Shown here piece after piece: positions 36,930 to 45,204 of a stretch of 64,000 bases of DNA. The DNA is from Sphingobacterium sp. BN32 (GTDB lineage: Bacteria; Bacteroidota; Bacteroidia; Sphingobacteriales; Sphingobacteriaceae): positions 1,054,001 through 1,118,000 of the forward strand of contig NZ_CP129963.1 of NCBI RefSeq assembly GCF_030503615.1. Direction: 5' to 3'. Every line of letters begins with the position of its first letter. Within the stretch, counting starts at the first letter, position 1. Position numbers and translations under genes: made by a program. The notes beneath the pieces were generated by a model. The model searched no databases, had not been told where the DNA came from, and was given only the letters and a program-made list of their open reading frames with translations.

Positions 36930-38749
36930 TGAACGTCATCATGAAAAAAATAACCATCATATTAGGATTTGCAATTGCCCTTAGCAGTACTTCCTGCAAG
37001 GATTTCTTAGAATTGCCATCAGAAAAGGACTTCGATAGCTCAACGATATTCGAAGATCCGGGAAAAGTGGAAATGGCCATATTGGGAGCTTATACCAGTA
37101 CTTTCAATGCAGAATTATTTTACCAGTTTGGAATGGGTACAGACGAGTGTATTTCTACAGAGGGGGAAACCAATTCGAAGAACCAAGTGTCGAATTATGT
37201 GTATAGCCCAGCCATTTCGCCGAATTCTACTTATAGTGCGATGTATGCCGGCGTTGAACAGGCCAATGTATTAATTAAGAACATTCCTTTAATGTCAGTG
37301 ACAGACGAGGCGACGAAAAAGAAATTAAACGGTATCCTCGGTGAAGCCTACGCTATCCGCGCAAGCAACATGCTGAATGTCGTTCGATATTTCGGCGATG
37401 CACCTTATCCGACGATTCCTGTGGTCGACATGCCGAACTTCTCATCCTCTCGTGTTAGCCGAGACACTATTATTGACGGCTGTGTTGAAGATTTGCAAAA
37501 GGCAATTGCGTTGCTACCTTGGAAAGGCGAGTCGGGCTTGCCGGTAGAACGTATCTCAAAAAATGCCGCTTATGGTTTGTTGGCAAGAGTTGCTCTCTAC
37601 GGCGCAGGATATTCCTTACGCTGGGATTTATACTCTTATGCCCCGGCATCGGTGAAATTGGCAAAGCGCTCGGACGCAAACCGTATTAAGGAGCTTTACA
37701 CTATAGCGCGCGACGCTTGTAAAGCAATAGTCGATCGCGGCGAGAATACGCTAGTAAGCTATGAAAGCATTTTTAGGGATTTAGTAAACGGACGATACAA
37801 TAAGGAGAGCATGTATGAATATGGGCAAAAGACAGCGGACAGGAACGAACTGCGCTTAGGTTATACCAACGGTATTTTTGCACATACGAATTCATTTTAT
37901 AATAAATCACAGCCGGCGATGGCGGCATTTCCGACGTATTACTTTGAATTCGCCGATGGCGACACCCGCCGGGATGTAACGATTGCAAGCTACTCTTTAA
38001 GTGCCGATAGTTTACATCAAATGAATACCTACGCAAGTAATAGTATTGGAAAGTTTCGAATAAACTGGAAGGGGGATGTGGGAGTATCAGCAGCGCAGCG
38101 TGATATTAACTGGATACATTTGCGTTACGCGGATGTTCTGCTAATGTATGCGGAAGCGGAAAACGAATTAGCGAATGGCCCAACGCCTGTCGCAAAAGAG
38201 ATGTATGAGAAAGTCCGCCTGCGGGCCTTTAATCAGGATCGTGCCAAAATAGGGCAGACACCATCCGATTACCAATCCTTCCTCGAGGCCATTATCCAGG
38301 AACGCAAATTGGAGTTGGGTTTCGAAGGATGGAGAAGAACTGATCTAATCCGATGGGGCGTGCTGACGGAAAAACTCACAGCAGCGAAAAAGGACCTGAT
38401 TGATTTGGCTAACCATAGCGGGAAGTACGCGTCGGTGCCGCGATTCCGCGCTTATTTGAAAACGCCGGCAAAAGTCTTCAACGACCCGCTGACTGCTTTG
38501 TCCTTTGAAGGATTTGTGACGGAGCCGGATGCTGCCAAAAAAGCAGCCCTTGCAGCAAATAAATATACGCTCCTAGATATGTATAGTGCGAATTCAGCAT
38601 TCTATGCCAATGCATTACAAGCGAATGCAACTTGGGTTCAAAATATATTTAGAGGCTTAGAAAAGAATAAGGTGGAATTATTGCCATTAAGTACCGCAAC
38701 AATGGACGCAAATCCGGGACTGCAGGGGCAACAGCATCCACTGTATTAA
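36929..38749 (+). CDS. SusD-like glycan-binding lipoprotein 2
   Basis: 606 aa, longer than the other SusD (502 aa). Lipobox STSCKDFLELPSEKDFD. SusD features include IFEDPGKVEMAILGAYT, LNGILGEAYAIRASNMLN, YGLLARVALYGAGYSL, IHLRYADVLLMYAEAENE and IIQERKLELGFEGWRRTDLIRWG. The ATG at 36929 overlaps the susC stop; ATG 36941 is an equally good start. It is the surface glycan-capturing partner of SusC 2. Confidence 0.95.
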   Translation: MNVIMKKITIILGFAIALSSTSCKDFLELPSEKDFDSSTIFEDPGKVEMAILGAYTSTFNAELFYQFGMGTDECISTEGETNSKNQVSNYVYSPAISPNSTYSAMYAGVEQANVLIKNIPLMSVTDEATKKKLNGILGEAYAIRASNMLNVVRYFGDAPYPTIPVVDMPNFSSSRVSRDTIIDGCVEDLQKAIALLPWKGESGLPVERISKNAAYGLLARVALYGAGYSLRWDLYSYAPASVKLAKRSDANRIKELYTIARDACKAIVDRGENTLVSYESIFRDLVNGRYNKESMYEYGQKTADRNELRLGYTNGIFAHTNSFYNKSQPAMAAFPTYYFEFADGDTRRDVTIASYSLSADSLHQMNTYASNSIGKFRINWKGDVGVSAAQRDINWIHLRYADVLLMYAEAENELANGPTPVAKEMYEKVRLRAFNQDRAKIGQTPSDYQSFLEAIIQERKLELGFEGWRRTDLIRWGVLTEKLTAAKKDLIDLANHSGKYASVPRFRAYLKTPAKVFNDPLTALSFEGFVTEPDAAKKAALAANKYTLLDMYSANSAFYANALQANATWVQNIFRGLEKNKVELLPLSTATMDANPGLQGQQHPLY

Positions 38750-38755
38750 AGCTGT

Positions 38756-39955
38756 ATGAAAATGAGACTTAATATAAGACGGAAAACATTAATAGGCAAT
38801 TTGTTGGCTTGCTTATTAATCATTCCCTTTCTACATGCATCTGCTCAAAGATCGAATAGTCCCCTCTATGAGCAGATCGCGCTGTCGGAAATGAAGCGTT
38901 TCCCCGAATTGTGGCAACTGGATCACGGTAAGCGCCTGTATTTTGCTTATTCCCAAGGATTAGGGGCGCTCGCCTTCTATAAACTGTATGAAAAAACGAA
39001 GAATGAAGTTTACTTCAATTATGTAGAGACCTGGATGGATAGCCTGATTGGCAATCGGGGCGAGATCTACTTATACAAGCCGGAGGACTTCCATCTCGAT
39101 TTTATCAATCCTGGAAAGTTGCTGTTTCTCCTTTATGAGAAAACAAAGAAGGATAAATATGCGCTGGCAATAGAGAAACTCATGGATCAGTTAAGAAAAC
39201 AGCCAAGGACAGCAGACGGGTTATTTTGGCATAAGGATATTTATCCACATCAGGTTTGGCTTGATGGATTGTACATGGCCGCTCCATTTTTGACATCCTA
39301 TGCTAAATACAAAAATGAACCAAAATATTACGAAGAAGCGCTAAATCAGATATTAGGTGCTGCAAAGCACTTATATGATCGGAAAACGGGCTTATATTAT
39401 CATGCCTGGGATGCCCTGAAAGTGCAACCTTGGGCAAATCCAAAAACAGGGCAGTCACCTAACTTTTGGGGGCGAAGTATCGGTTGGTGGTTTATGGCGC
39501 TCGTCGATGTGTTAGACGACTTGCCGAAGGATAATCCGCGACGCGATGAAGTACGAACAATCATCGATAAATTGGCTACTGTGTTACCAAAATATCAAGA
39601 CAATGAAGGGCTTTTTTGGCAAGTCTTAGATAAACCGAATATTGGAAAAAACTATCAGGAAGCGTCCGTTAACAGCATGTTTTTGTATGCTTATGCCAAA
39701 GCGGTAAACAAGGGGTACATAGAAAAAGGATATCGGCAAGTTGTGGACAAGTTATTGGCAGGTTTACAGAAAAAGTTACTCGTATTAAATGCCGATGGCC
39801 TGTGGGATCTACATCAATGTAATGCTGTCGCTGGATTAGGTGGAAGTGGAAATCGCGATGGAAGTTTTGAATATTATGTAAATGAACGAATTCGCTCGAA
39901 TGATATTAAAGCGACTGCACCTTTAATCATGGGATTGATGGAAATGGATAAATAG
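38756..39955 (+). CDS. GH105 unsaturated glycuronyl hydrolase, third copy
   Basis: 399 aa with a signal peptide ending ASAQ. It belongs to a different GH105 branch from the first two: LDFINPGKLLFLLYEKT, FWHKDIYPHQVWLDGLYMAA with catalytic Asp170, GLYYHAWD, PNFWGRSIGWWFMALVDVL and GSFEYYVNERIRSND. It is most like the GH105 domain of the fusion protein at 42571. It removes unsaturated galacturonate from oligosaccharides. It is the last gene of operon 2, 6 bp after susD. Confidence 0.94.
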   Translation: MKMRLNIRRKTLIGNLLACLLIIPFLHASAQRSNSPLYEQIALSEMKRFPELWQLDHGKRLYFAYSQGLGALAFYKLYEKTKNEVYFNYVETWMDSLIGNRGEIYLYKPEDFHLDFINPGKLLFLLYEKTKKDKYALAIEKLMDQLRKQPRTADGLFWHKDIYPHQVWLDGLYMAAPFLTSYAKYKNEPKYYEEALNQILGAAKHLYDRKTGLYYHAWDALKVQPWANPKTGQSPNFWGRSIGWWFMALVDVLDDLPKDNPRRDEVRTIIDKLATVLPKYQDNEGLFWQVLDKPNIGKNYQEASVNSMFLYAYAKAVNKGYIEKGYRQVVDKLLAGLQKKLLVLNADGLWDLHQCNAVAGLGGSGNRDGSFEYYVNERIRSNDIKATAPLIMGLMEMDK

Positions 39956-39981
39956 TAATTAGCGAGTGCATAGAATTTAAT

Positions 39982-40020
39982 AAAAAAAAGAGGCCAAACT
40001 TTTGACGTTTTGGCCTCTTT
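39982..40020. terminator. Bidirectional terminator between operon 2 and cassette B
   Basis: A perfect 10-bp stem (AGAGGCCAAA with TTTGGCCTCT, arms 39989-39998 and 40009-40018) has an A-tract before it and Ts after it. It can end transcription of the rightward GH105 gene and of the leftward lipoprotein gene. Confidence 0.9.
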
Positions 40021-40048
40021 GTCATGAATGTAAGATCTTAAAAATCGC

Positions 40049-41812
40049 TTATTTTCTAACGCAACGTACGCTGGCTAAATTAGAAGAGGTCATCGATTGG
40101 TAAACCATTGAAGTGTTATACGACAATACTGCAAAATTGGTTGCACTTTTTGTTCTCCAATAGCCTTTCGTGTTTTGGTAGTTCGCGCTATTGGGAAAAA
40201 AGTTTGTCGTGGTGCCGGTGCTAGATGTTTTGTAGCCAACCGGAGCGAAAATCAGGTTTTCATGCGGATGACCCGGAGCACCTTCGGTAGCTACCGAAGG
40301 TCTGATAAACATATACCAATTATTTCCTTCTATACCAATATACTTGGGCAGTAAGTTTGATAATTCGTTGATTTGCGTTGCAGTAGGCAAATCCCAGGTA
40401 CCTTCTGGATAGATAAGTTCGCAAATGTTTCTTCCATTCGTTCCGAGTGTATAAATATCAGATGTAAAATAATCCGTTGTAGGAACACCTGCTGTTGTTC
40501 TATATAATGGATTGTCATAACGCATCTTATATTGCCAAAGACCCTCCGGTGTGATTTTACCATTAGCATCCCTCCAAGTATTACCTCGCGCCCATTTGGT
40601 CGTGCCTATCGTAATCGCTGATTCAACTAATTTGATCGAAACAAAATAGCTTTTGCCCGGCATAGCCACAAAGGTTGGGAATTCAAATGCTCTATTATAA
40701 AATTGGCGTTCAACATATCCGATAGATCCATCAGCATCTGCCAAACGTTGACTGGTAACTTTCAGTGTATCAATTGATACGACCAATTTGCGTGAAGTGG
40801 TACCATCCGTAGGGGTGTAGAAAGTATATCTCCGTTTGGTATTTGCATCCAATACCGTATCAGTATCCACCGGAACTTGATAGGCAGCATTATGATGAAC
40901 CCAGACGTTTTTGGAAGCCACTAAAGGGTCTACGCCTTGTAAAGTAGCGTCTGCTAATCTAAAGTTTCCAGATATGACCCCGCTATTATCCTTAAATTTT
41001 ATATTGGCATGTGTAATGGGTGCAAACATGCCACGCGAATTGACTTCGACGATAATACGTGATGTTTTGCGGGCTAAGACCATTCCGCTAATGATGTTTT
41101 GACCATCCACAACATTATCAGTCGTGATAACACCAGTTGCATAAGCAAAATCCTTACGTGTCGCAGAGCTATTTCCTGTAGGATCCAACGGTACGGTACC
41201 TACTGCTTGATTGAAAACCGGAATAGAACTCGTATTATTATTTGTATAGGCATACCAACGGTATCTGGTATTTCTGTTTGCAGGAATAGAAACCGCGGTT
41301 GAACCAACTTTGCCTTCAGCTTGTCCTACGTAAGTTACCTGTTTGCCGCTAGCGTCCGCTGTATAAAGCACAACGCGGTAGGTTGTTCCTGGCGCTAAGT
41401 CAATAGGTAAGCCAGCAGCCTTGTTGCCAGTTGATGAAGAGGATCTTGCTCTTGAAGAACTTATTATTTTCTTATTTTCTTGATATTGAGCTGGTAAATC
41501 CTCCGAAATAGTCATCACAGCATCAAACCCACCCAAACTGACAATTTCACTTTGAGCGGCTACTTTTCTTAGTTGCTGACGAGCAGGCCCTGACAATTTC
41601 GGATCGCCTGAACCTTTACTTTGTTCAACAGTGTCCATGTCCTCGATGGCATCAAGAGGAAAGACAATGACCGTCTCGTTTTTTGCTACATAGGGTTCCT
41701 CAATCGCTGTCTCGGAACTTGATTTTTTACAATTCGTTAATAACAGTAGGAATGCGACACTCAGGGTCAACAAAGAGGATTTGCGTCCGTCTAGTAATGA
41801 AAGATTATTCAT
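40049..41812 (-). CDS. Fimbrillin-like lipoprotein with C-terminal FISUMP-type domain (cassette B)
   Basis: 587 aa. Lipobox LLLTNCKKSSSE. The first part (about 35-330) matches the cassette A lipoprotein: PYVAKNETVIVF, EIVSLGGFDAVMTISED, YRVVLYT, VTYVGQAEG, VSIPANRNTRYRWYAYT and SGMVLARKTSRIIVEV. The C-terminal third has LPTATQINELSNLLP, FAPVGYK, GYWRTKSATN and the end SVRCVRK, which fit the FISUMP domain (Fibrobacter succinogenes major paralogous domain). Probably surface-exposed; function unknown. It follows the short peptide gene at 41869-42042 and faces operon 2. Its place between two pectin operons breaks the operon order and suggests insertion (inference). Confidence 0.85.
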   Translation of the reverse strand: MNNLSLLDGRKSSLLTLSVAFLLLLTNCKKSSSETAIEEPYVAKNETVIVFPLDAIEDMDTVEQSKGSGDPKLSGPARQQLRKVAAQSEIVSLGGFDAVMTISEDLPAQYQENKKIISSSRARSSSSTGNKAAGLPIDLAPGTTYRVVLYTADASGKQVTYVGQAEGKVGSTAVSIPANRNTRYRWYAYTNNNTSSIPVFNQAVGTVPLDPTGNSSATRKDFAYATGVITTDNVVDGQNIISGMVLARKTSRIIVEVNSRGMFAPITHANIKFKDNSGVISGNFRLADATLQGVDPLVASKNVWVHHNAAYQVPVDTDTVLDANTKRRYTFYTPTDGTTSRKLVVSIDTLKVTSQRLADADGSIGYVERQFYNRAFEFPTFVAMPGKSYFVSIKLVESAITIGTTKWARGNTWRDANGKITPEGLWQYKMRYDNPLYRTTAGVPTTDYFTSDIYTLGTNGRNICELIYPEGTWDLPTATQINELSNLLPKYIGIEGNNWYMFIRPSVATEGAPGHPHENLIFAPVGYKTSSTGTTTNFFPNSANYQNTKGYWRTKSATNFAVLSYNTSMVYQSMTSSNLASVRCVRK

Positions 41813-41868
41813 TGGCGTTATTAATAGATTTTTTAGTGTTATTAGTGTGTTTTTAATACTCCTTGAAT

Positions 41869-42042
41869 TTACATGTCGTAATTCTTAAAACTTCCGCTTG
41901 GCGTGTTGTCCCAATCTTCAATTTTTGGAGTATTGCCAGAATTGCCCGTATTGACTGTAGCAGAACTGGTTGCAATGGATTCTTCCATCTCAACAGTTGT
42001 ACAGGCAATTGTTGGTTGAACATATTTTAGCTTAGAATACAT
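41869..42042 (-). CDS. Short cassette peptide B (57 aa), unknown function
   Basis: An open frame from ATG 42042 to TAA 41869. The sequence carries KYVQPTIACT, VEMEESIATSSATVNTG, PKIEDWDNTPSGSF and the ending NYDM, nearly the same as peptide A. It contains one Cys, near residue 14. No signal peptide or membrane segment. The gap to the lipoprotein gene is 56 bp. It is a second member of the five-copy peptide family, with the same tail type as A. Confidence 0.82.
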   Translation of the reverse strand: MYSKLKYVQPTIACTTVEMEESIATSSATVNTGNSGNTPKIEDWDNTPSGSFKNYDM

Positions 42043-42090
42043 CAATTGTGTTGCTATTTAAAGTTATTAGTGTGACCGTGTGATTTATTG

Positions 42091-42138
42091 CAAAAATAGA
42101 TAAAATGCTCGTTTATAGGGGCTAGTGTTGTTCAACAC
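42091..42138 (-). promoter_or_regulatory. Candidate promoter with inverted repeat upstream of cassette B
   Basis: On the minus strand, TATTTTTG lies at 42098-42091, a -7 consensus match. An inverted repeat GTGTTG-TT-CAACAC is at 42125-42138, centred about 40 bp upstream of the start of the -7 box, against about 37 bp for the repeat in cassette A. Between the -7 box and the peptide start, both cassettes share ATCACAC, CACTAAT and TTTAA segments. Confidence 0.45.
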
Positions 42139-42570
42139 AGGCAGGGTTTTCTTTTTTTGTAGATTACTGCAAATCATTTTGTAGGATATAATTTCTTATT
42201 TTGAGGAACATTTGAGAAGCATTGTAATGCCGTTCTTGGCTTTTGTTGCTATTTTGTTAATAGCATAGCATAAAAGAGGCCCCCATTTTAATTATTTAGC
42301 AATGGTTTATTGCAAATTTTACTAGACTTTAAATTATCCTATAAGGAAACATTTGTTTTGGTTGTGTAAAATTTCATAAGAACGGATAATTTTTATTTGT
42401 AACTGTTCACAACTACCCCTGTTTCTTCTCTTTTACAGGATTGGCAAAATCGATTCGGAAAATATACGCAAACGATGTCGGCATCGTTTGCGTGCATTTT
42501 TCTAGTAATCAATCGTATAAATTAGGAACTTGAGTTTAGAAGATAGAAATAAACCTATTACAAGTCACCT
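42139..42570. other. Divergent intergenic region between cassette B and operon 3
   Basis: This stretch of 432 bp has no visible gene. It ends near a perfect hairpin described separately (42466-42493). The promoter of operon 3 must lie here, but no exact TAnnTTTG box was found; TTATTTTGAG near 42199 is one base short. Confidence 0.5.
42466..42493 (+). terminator. Perfect 12-bp hairpin with T-rich tail upstream of operon 3
   Basis: ACGCAAACGATG and its exact complement flank the loop TCGG, followed by GCATTTTTCT. It looks like a rho-independent terminator, but the only gene close to it upstream is on the other strand. It may be a leader attenuator 78 bp before the fusion gene, or it may end an unseen short transcript. 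Confidence 0.6.
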
Positions 42571-45183
42571 ATGCAACACAGAGTAGTTTTTTTGATTTCA
42601 ATTGCGCTATTGTTTTTCGGCCTGTGCAGTTTCGTGATACAGGAGCGAAAAAGAACAATTTGGATGATGGGTGATAGTACCATGGCGATAAAAGCAGAAA
42701 ATAAACATCCGGAGACCGGTTGGGGAGAAGCATTTGCCCACCTATTCAATGATCATATTCGCATAGAGAATCATGCGAAGAACGGAAAAAGTACACAATC
42801 CTTTATTCGAGAGGGACGCTGGAATAAGGTTTATGATGGAATTCAAGCAGGTGACTATGTCTTTATCCAATTCGGGCATAATGATCAAAAAATAACGAAA
42901 CCTAATCCGGAGCGCTTTATACCGCAATACAAGGCCAATTTAGCATTATTCGTAGAAGGGGTAAGGAAGAAGAAAGGCATTCCAATTCTGCTGACACCAA
43001 TCGCTCGCCGCCATTTTAAAAACGGGGAACTAGTGGAAACGCATGGAAGTTATCCCGCTGCGGTTATCCGCGTGGCTGATAGTTTGGGGGTCCAATATAT
43101 TGATATGACGGCAAAGACTTCGCGGTTATTAAGAAGCCTCGGTGATGGTTCGTCTAAGCATCTGTTTCTACACCTCGACGAAGGACATCCAAACTACCCG
43201 CAAGGAGTGGAAGATAATACGCACCTAAATCAGGACGGCGCTATGCAGTTGGCGAATATTGTTGCGGAGTCGCTCCGCGAGCAGAATATCCCTTTAGCAA
43301 AAGATTTGAAACCGGCTAGCTCATCGGCTACGCTGCCATTGTCGGAGCAAATGGCTCGTTCGGCTATGGCGAAGTTATTCCAAGAAAAGAGTTTCACCGA
43401 TTCGGTGAAAGGGCCAAAGTGGACTTACGATGTCGGAGTGCTGCTAGAGGGAATTACCGAAGTTTGGAGAAACACTGCCGATGTACAATATTTCACTTAT
43501 GTACAGGATTGGATGGATCGATTTGTTCAGGAGGATGGTAGCATCCGTAATTATCGAATGGATGAATACAATATAGATCATGTAAAGAACGGACGTTCGT
43601 TACTGATGCTGTATGAAGTAACCGGAAAGAAGAAGTATTTGCAGGCTAGTCATGCCTTATTTAATCAGTTAAAGACGCATCCTCGCACCAAGGAAGGTGG
43701 CTTCTGGCATAAGCATATTTATCCTTATCAAATGTGGTTGGATGGTCTTTATATGGCACAGCCTTTTTATGTTCAGTACGCGGGTATTATGGGCATGCCG
43801 GAGATTTATGAAGATGCTGTTAATCAGTTTTCCTATATGGAAAAACATGCTCGGGATTCGCGTACGGGATTGCTTTATCATGGTTGGGACGAGTCGCGAA
43901 AAGAACGTTGGGCAAATCCGCAAACTGGTACTTCTGCACATTTTTGGGGGCGGGGAATGGGCTGGTTTGCCATGGCCTTAGTCGATGTGCTGGATCATTT
44001 CCCGCTAGAACATCCCCGTAGGAAAGAACTTGTCGCAATTCTGCAAAGGACGATGGAGGCTGTTTGCAAAGTACAGGATCCGAAAACTGGCGTATGGTAT
44101 GATATCGTCGACTTACCAAACCGCCCCGGCAACTATCTTGAAGCTTCGGCGTCTAGTATGTTTGTATATGCGATGGCAAAGTCGATTCGAAAAGGCTATC
44201 TATCGAATTCTTATCAAAAGAATCTCGAGCGTGCCTATCAAGGTTTACTGAACGAATTTGTTCGTCCTTCGGGCATCGATCGCGTTGATTTGATTAAGGT
44301 GGTTGCGGTTTCCGGTTTAGGGGGAAAAAAATATAGAGACGGAAGTTTCGACTATTATATGAGCGAACCTGTCGTTGCCAATGATCCGAAAGGGGTCGGG
44401 GCTTTCCTGTTGGCTTCAGCAGAAATGGAAGCATTCCATGCGGATAAGAAACAAAAGACTTTTCAAGTTCTGTTGGATAACTACTACAATAACGAATATA
44501 AGAAGGCTGTAGACGGCTCTATGCGCCCATACCATTACTTGTGGGACGGGCAGGACAATAATGGGTTTTCGTTTTTGGGAAGGGTTTTCGAAGAACATGG
44601 CGCCGAGCTAAAGACCCTTCGACAGGCCGGGACAAAGCATAACCTGAAAGACGCATCGATCTATATTATCGTAGACCCCGATACGGAAAAAGAAACGGAG
44701 TATCCGGATTACATAGATGAGCAACATGCCGCTGAGATTGCGCAATGGGTAAAACAAGGTGGCGTTCTATTGCTTTTGTTGAACGATCAGGGTAATTGCG
44801 AATTGGAGAAAACAAATCTGCTAGCGCAAAAGTTCGGCTTATCGTTTCAACTGGATAGCAAGAATCGCGTCAAAGGGAGAAACTTTGAAGAAGGAGCGAT
44901 AATCATCCCGGAGGGAAATGAAGTTTTCAAGACAAGCAGGAAAATCTACGTCAAAGAGCTGAGTACGATTCGTTTGGAAGCTCCGGCAAAAGCTTTGCTG
45001 ACGCATCAGGCTGATGTGGTTATGGCAACAGCAAAATATGGAAAAGGAACCGTCTTTGCCCTTGGCGACCCTTGGTTATATAATGAATATGTAGACGGGC
45101 GCAAGCTTCCCGCAGAATTTCAGAATTTTCAGGCAGCACAGGAATTAGTTTCCTGGCTAAAACAGCAGATAAAGAAAGATTAA
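42571..45183 (+). CDS. Three-domain fusion: CE12 acetylesterase, GH105 hydrolase, amidotransferase-like domain
   Basis: 870 aa with an N-terminal signal or membrane segment (residues 6-23). Residues about 28-245 are a CE12 SGNH esterase: WMMGDSTMAI with Ser36, QFGHNDQK and NTHLNQDGA. Residues about 260-625 are GH105: HIYPYQMWLDGLYMAQP with catalytic Asp391, LLYHGWDES, AHFWGRGMGWFAMALVDVL and GSFDYYMSEPVVANDP. Residues about 635-870 resemble a glutamine-amidotransferase-like fold without an obvious catalytic Cys (AEIAQWVKQGGVLLLLLND, GKGTVFALGDPWLYNEY). One polypeptide can thus deacetylate the galacturonate and then remove it. It heads the uxa operon. Confidence 0.9.
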   Translation: MQHRVVFLISIALLFFGLCSFVIQERKRTIWMMGDSTMAIKAENKHPETGWGEAFAHLFNDHIRIENHAKNGKSTQSFIREGRWNKVYDGIQAGDYVFIQFGHNDQKITKPNPERFIPQYKANLALFVEGVRKKKGIPILLTPIARRHFKNGELVETHGSYPAAVIRVADSLGVQYIDMTAKTSRLLRSLGDGSSKHLFLHLDEGHPNYPQGVEDNTHLNQDGAMQLANIVAESLREQNIPLAKDLKPASSSATLPLSEQMARSAMAKLFQEKSFTDSVKGPKWTYDVGVLLEGITEVWRNTADVQYFTYVQDWMDRFVQEDGSIRNYRMDEYNIDHVKNGRSLLMLYEVTGKKKYLQASHALFNQLKTHPRTKEGGFWHKHIYPYQMWLDGLYMAQPFYVQYAGIMGMPEIYEDAVNQFSYMEKHARDSRTGLLYHGWDESRKERWANPQTGTSAHFWGRGMGWFAMALVDVLDHFPLEHPRRKELVAILQRTMEAVCKVQDPKTGVWYDIVDLPNRPGNYLEASASSMFVYAMAKSIRKGYLSNSYQKNLERAYQGLLNEFVRPSGIDRVDLIKVVAVSGLGGKKYRDGSFDYYMSEPVVANDPKGVGAFLLASAEMEAFHADKKQKTFQVLLDNYYNNEYKKAVDGSMRPYHYLWDGQDNNGFSFLGRVFEEHGAELKTLRQAGTKHNLKDASIYIIVDPDTEKETEYPDYIDEQHAAEIAQWVKQGGVLLLLLNDQGNCELEKTNLLAQKFGLSFQLDSKNRVKGRNFEEGAIIIPEGNEVFKTSRKIYVKELSTIRLEAPAKALLTHQADVVMATAKYGKGTVFALGDPWLYNEYVDGRKLPAEFQNFQAAQELVSWLKQQIKKD

Positions 45184-45204
45184 ACCACACTATTGGATGT
45201 CCAT

